A stretch of 33,966 nucleotides of DNA from Ignavibacteria bacterium RBG_16_34_14 (GTDB taxonomy: Bacteria > Bacteroidota > Ignavibacteria > Ignavibacteriales > Ignavibacteriaceae): contig MHAF01000096.1 of assembly GCA_001802865.1 (NCBI GenBank), positions 1-33,966 on the forward strand, in the 5' to 3' direction. The translations under genes were made by a program, and so were the position numbers. The notes below the pieces were generated by a model. That model saw nothing but the letters and a program-made list of their open reading frames with translations, was not told the DNA's origin and ran no database searches. Positions 33,295 through 33,966 of the stretch are shown here, piece after piece. The first letter of the stretch is position 1, and every line of letters begins with the position of its first letter.

Positions 33295-33966
33295 TTAAAG
33301 AAAAGGATTATTTGGTTAGCTTAATTTAATTATTCACAATGAAAAAAAATAAGAATTTTTTCAGTAAAGAAATAGTCATTAGACATTGACACTTATTTGG
33401 TATTTAACAAAAAGGGCAGCCTTTAAGGCTGCCCTTATTTTTCAACTCCTTCACCACAATCAAATTTTCTTTTTACAGAATCAATCTCCTCTTTCGAATC
33501 CTTAATCATCTATTGTGGAGTCTTTTCTTATATAGCCGGATGAACAAATTTACATCGGAAACAATTACATTCATCAATTATTTACAACACATTGTCATCA
33601 TTATATTCATCCCAGCTTAAAGACACAATTACAAATATTACACCAGCAAACAATTTTATTTTTTTAAAATATTATACTATATAAATGTGAATATTACTTT
33701 CAATTTGAAATAACTACACCTTAGACGGAAAATGCTACAAAAAATTTTTCTTATGTAGTAGTAATTCTACTTTTTAAGTTTAAGTATTACTACGTGTTAT
33801 CGAAAAAAAAATTCAATTCGATTCTCAATTCATTTTTGCTGCATTTTTTTACTACACAAAATATATCAAAAAAAGTAAGGCGGGGCCGATGAGACCCGAA
33901 CTCTACACTTGAAAGAATAAAGAATTTTTTCACAAACATTTCATACACATATAAAATTCTCTTCGA
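33295..33966. other. Right-end noncoding region
   Basis: About 670 bases without a convincing gene. It contains the terminator at 33412-33441, a short minus-strand frame of 24 codons (33447-33511 region, MIKDSKEEIDSVKRKF...) without support, an inverted repeat GTAGTAAT (33758-33765) with ATTACTAC (33786-33793), and a short GC-rich island near 33880-33905 standing out from very AT-rich surroundings. Confidence 0.5.
33412..33443. terminator. Bidirectional terminator
   Basis: Perfect 10-bp stem AAGGGCAGCC (33412-33421) and GGCTGCCCTT (33427-33436), loop TTTAA, flanked by T-runs on both strands. The cyclase gene is transcribed away from it, so it probably ends a transcript entering from the right edge. 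Confidence 0.88.

Noticed and set aside
33447-33515. A 24-codon minus-strand frame before the terminator
   Set aside because: It is too short, lacks a ribosome site and is directly preceded by a stop codon; it could be the tail of a decayed gene but this cannot be supported.
33876-33910. Possible tRNA 3' end on the minus strand
   Set aside because: The T-stem would have only three pairs, the T-loop lacks the conserved A, and no CCA is encoded.

Overview
The window is AT-rich bacterial DNA with dense coding. It is most likely from the Bacteroidota/Chlorobiota side of the tree, and an Ignavibacteria-like genome is my best guess. The evidence is a gingipain-type C25 peptidase of the kind tied to type IX secretion, a DUF4292-type lipoprotein, FadL- and YjbH-like outer-membrane proteins, and promoter-like sites of the Bacteroidota form TTG-N20-TAnnTTTG. 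The lineage was not tested by any search.

Layout. From 1 to 8565, on the minus strand, lie a C25 peptidase (its C-terminal end is outside the window), a WecG/TagA-type glycosyltransferase and three GT4 glycosyltransferases; this looks like part of a surface-polysaccharide locus. It is interrupted at 4814-6312 by a nested set of repeats carrying an IS110-family element. From 8651 to 12473, also minus, are an EnvC-like LytM protein, a DUF4292-like lipoprotein and a TPR lipoprotein, with overlapping ends. From 12629 to 14749 (plus) are an ATP-grasp protein, an anchored Ig-like protein and a beta-barrel protein. From 14944 to 17921 are two Tyr/Asn-rich lipoproteins and a FadL-type outer-membrane protein, closed by a terminator. 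rsgA follows, then a nearly complete classical menaquinone cluster in the order menF-menD-menH-(CNNM/CorC protein)-menB-menA-menC-menE (19016-28984). A convergent hotdog thioesterase, which may supply the DHNA-CoA hydrolase step, comes next. The right end holds an aquaporin-like channel, a LysR/OxyR remnant, a Dps-like thioferritin, a YafV-type omega-amidase and a response regulator fused to a class III adenylate cyclase. The last 670 bases contain no clear gene apart from a terminator.

The main discovery is the IS110 element at about 4955-6227. Its 230-nt leader can fold into a 5' stem-loop followed by two large hairpins. The first loop carries two 7-mers that match the two sides of the target in which the element sits. 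The second carries two 7-mers that match the two sides of the element's joined right-left ends. This is the expected architecture of a programmable bridge RNA. The target is a REP-like hairpin inside a MITE-like repeat, and that repeat lies inside a longer palindromic repeat. An empty copy of the MITE-like repeat (3571-3699) shows the uninterrupted structure.
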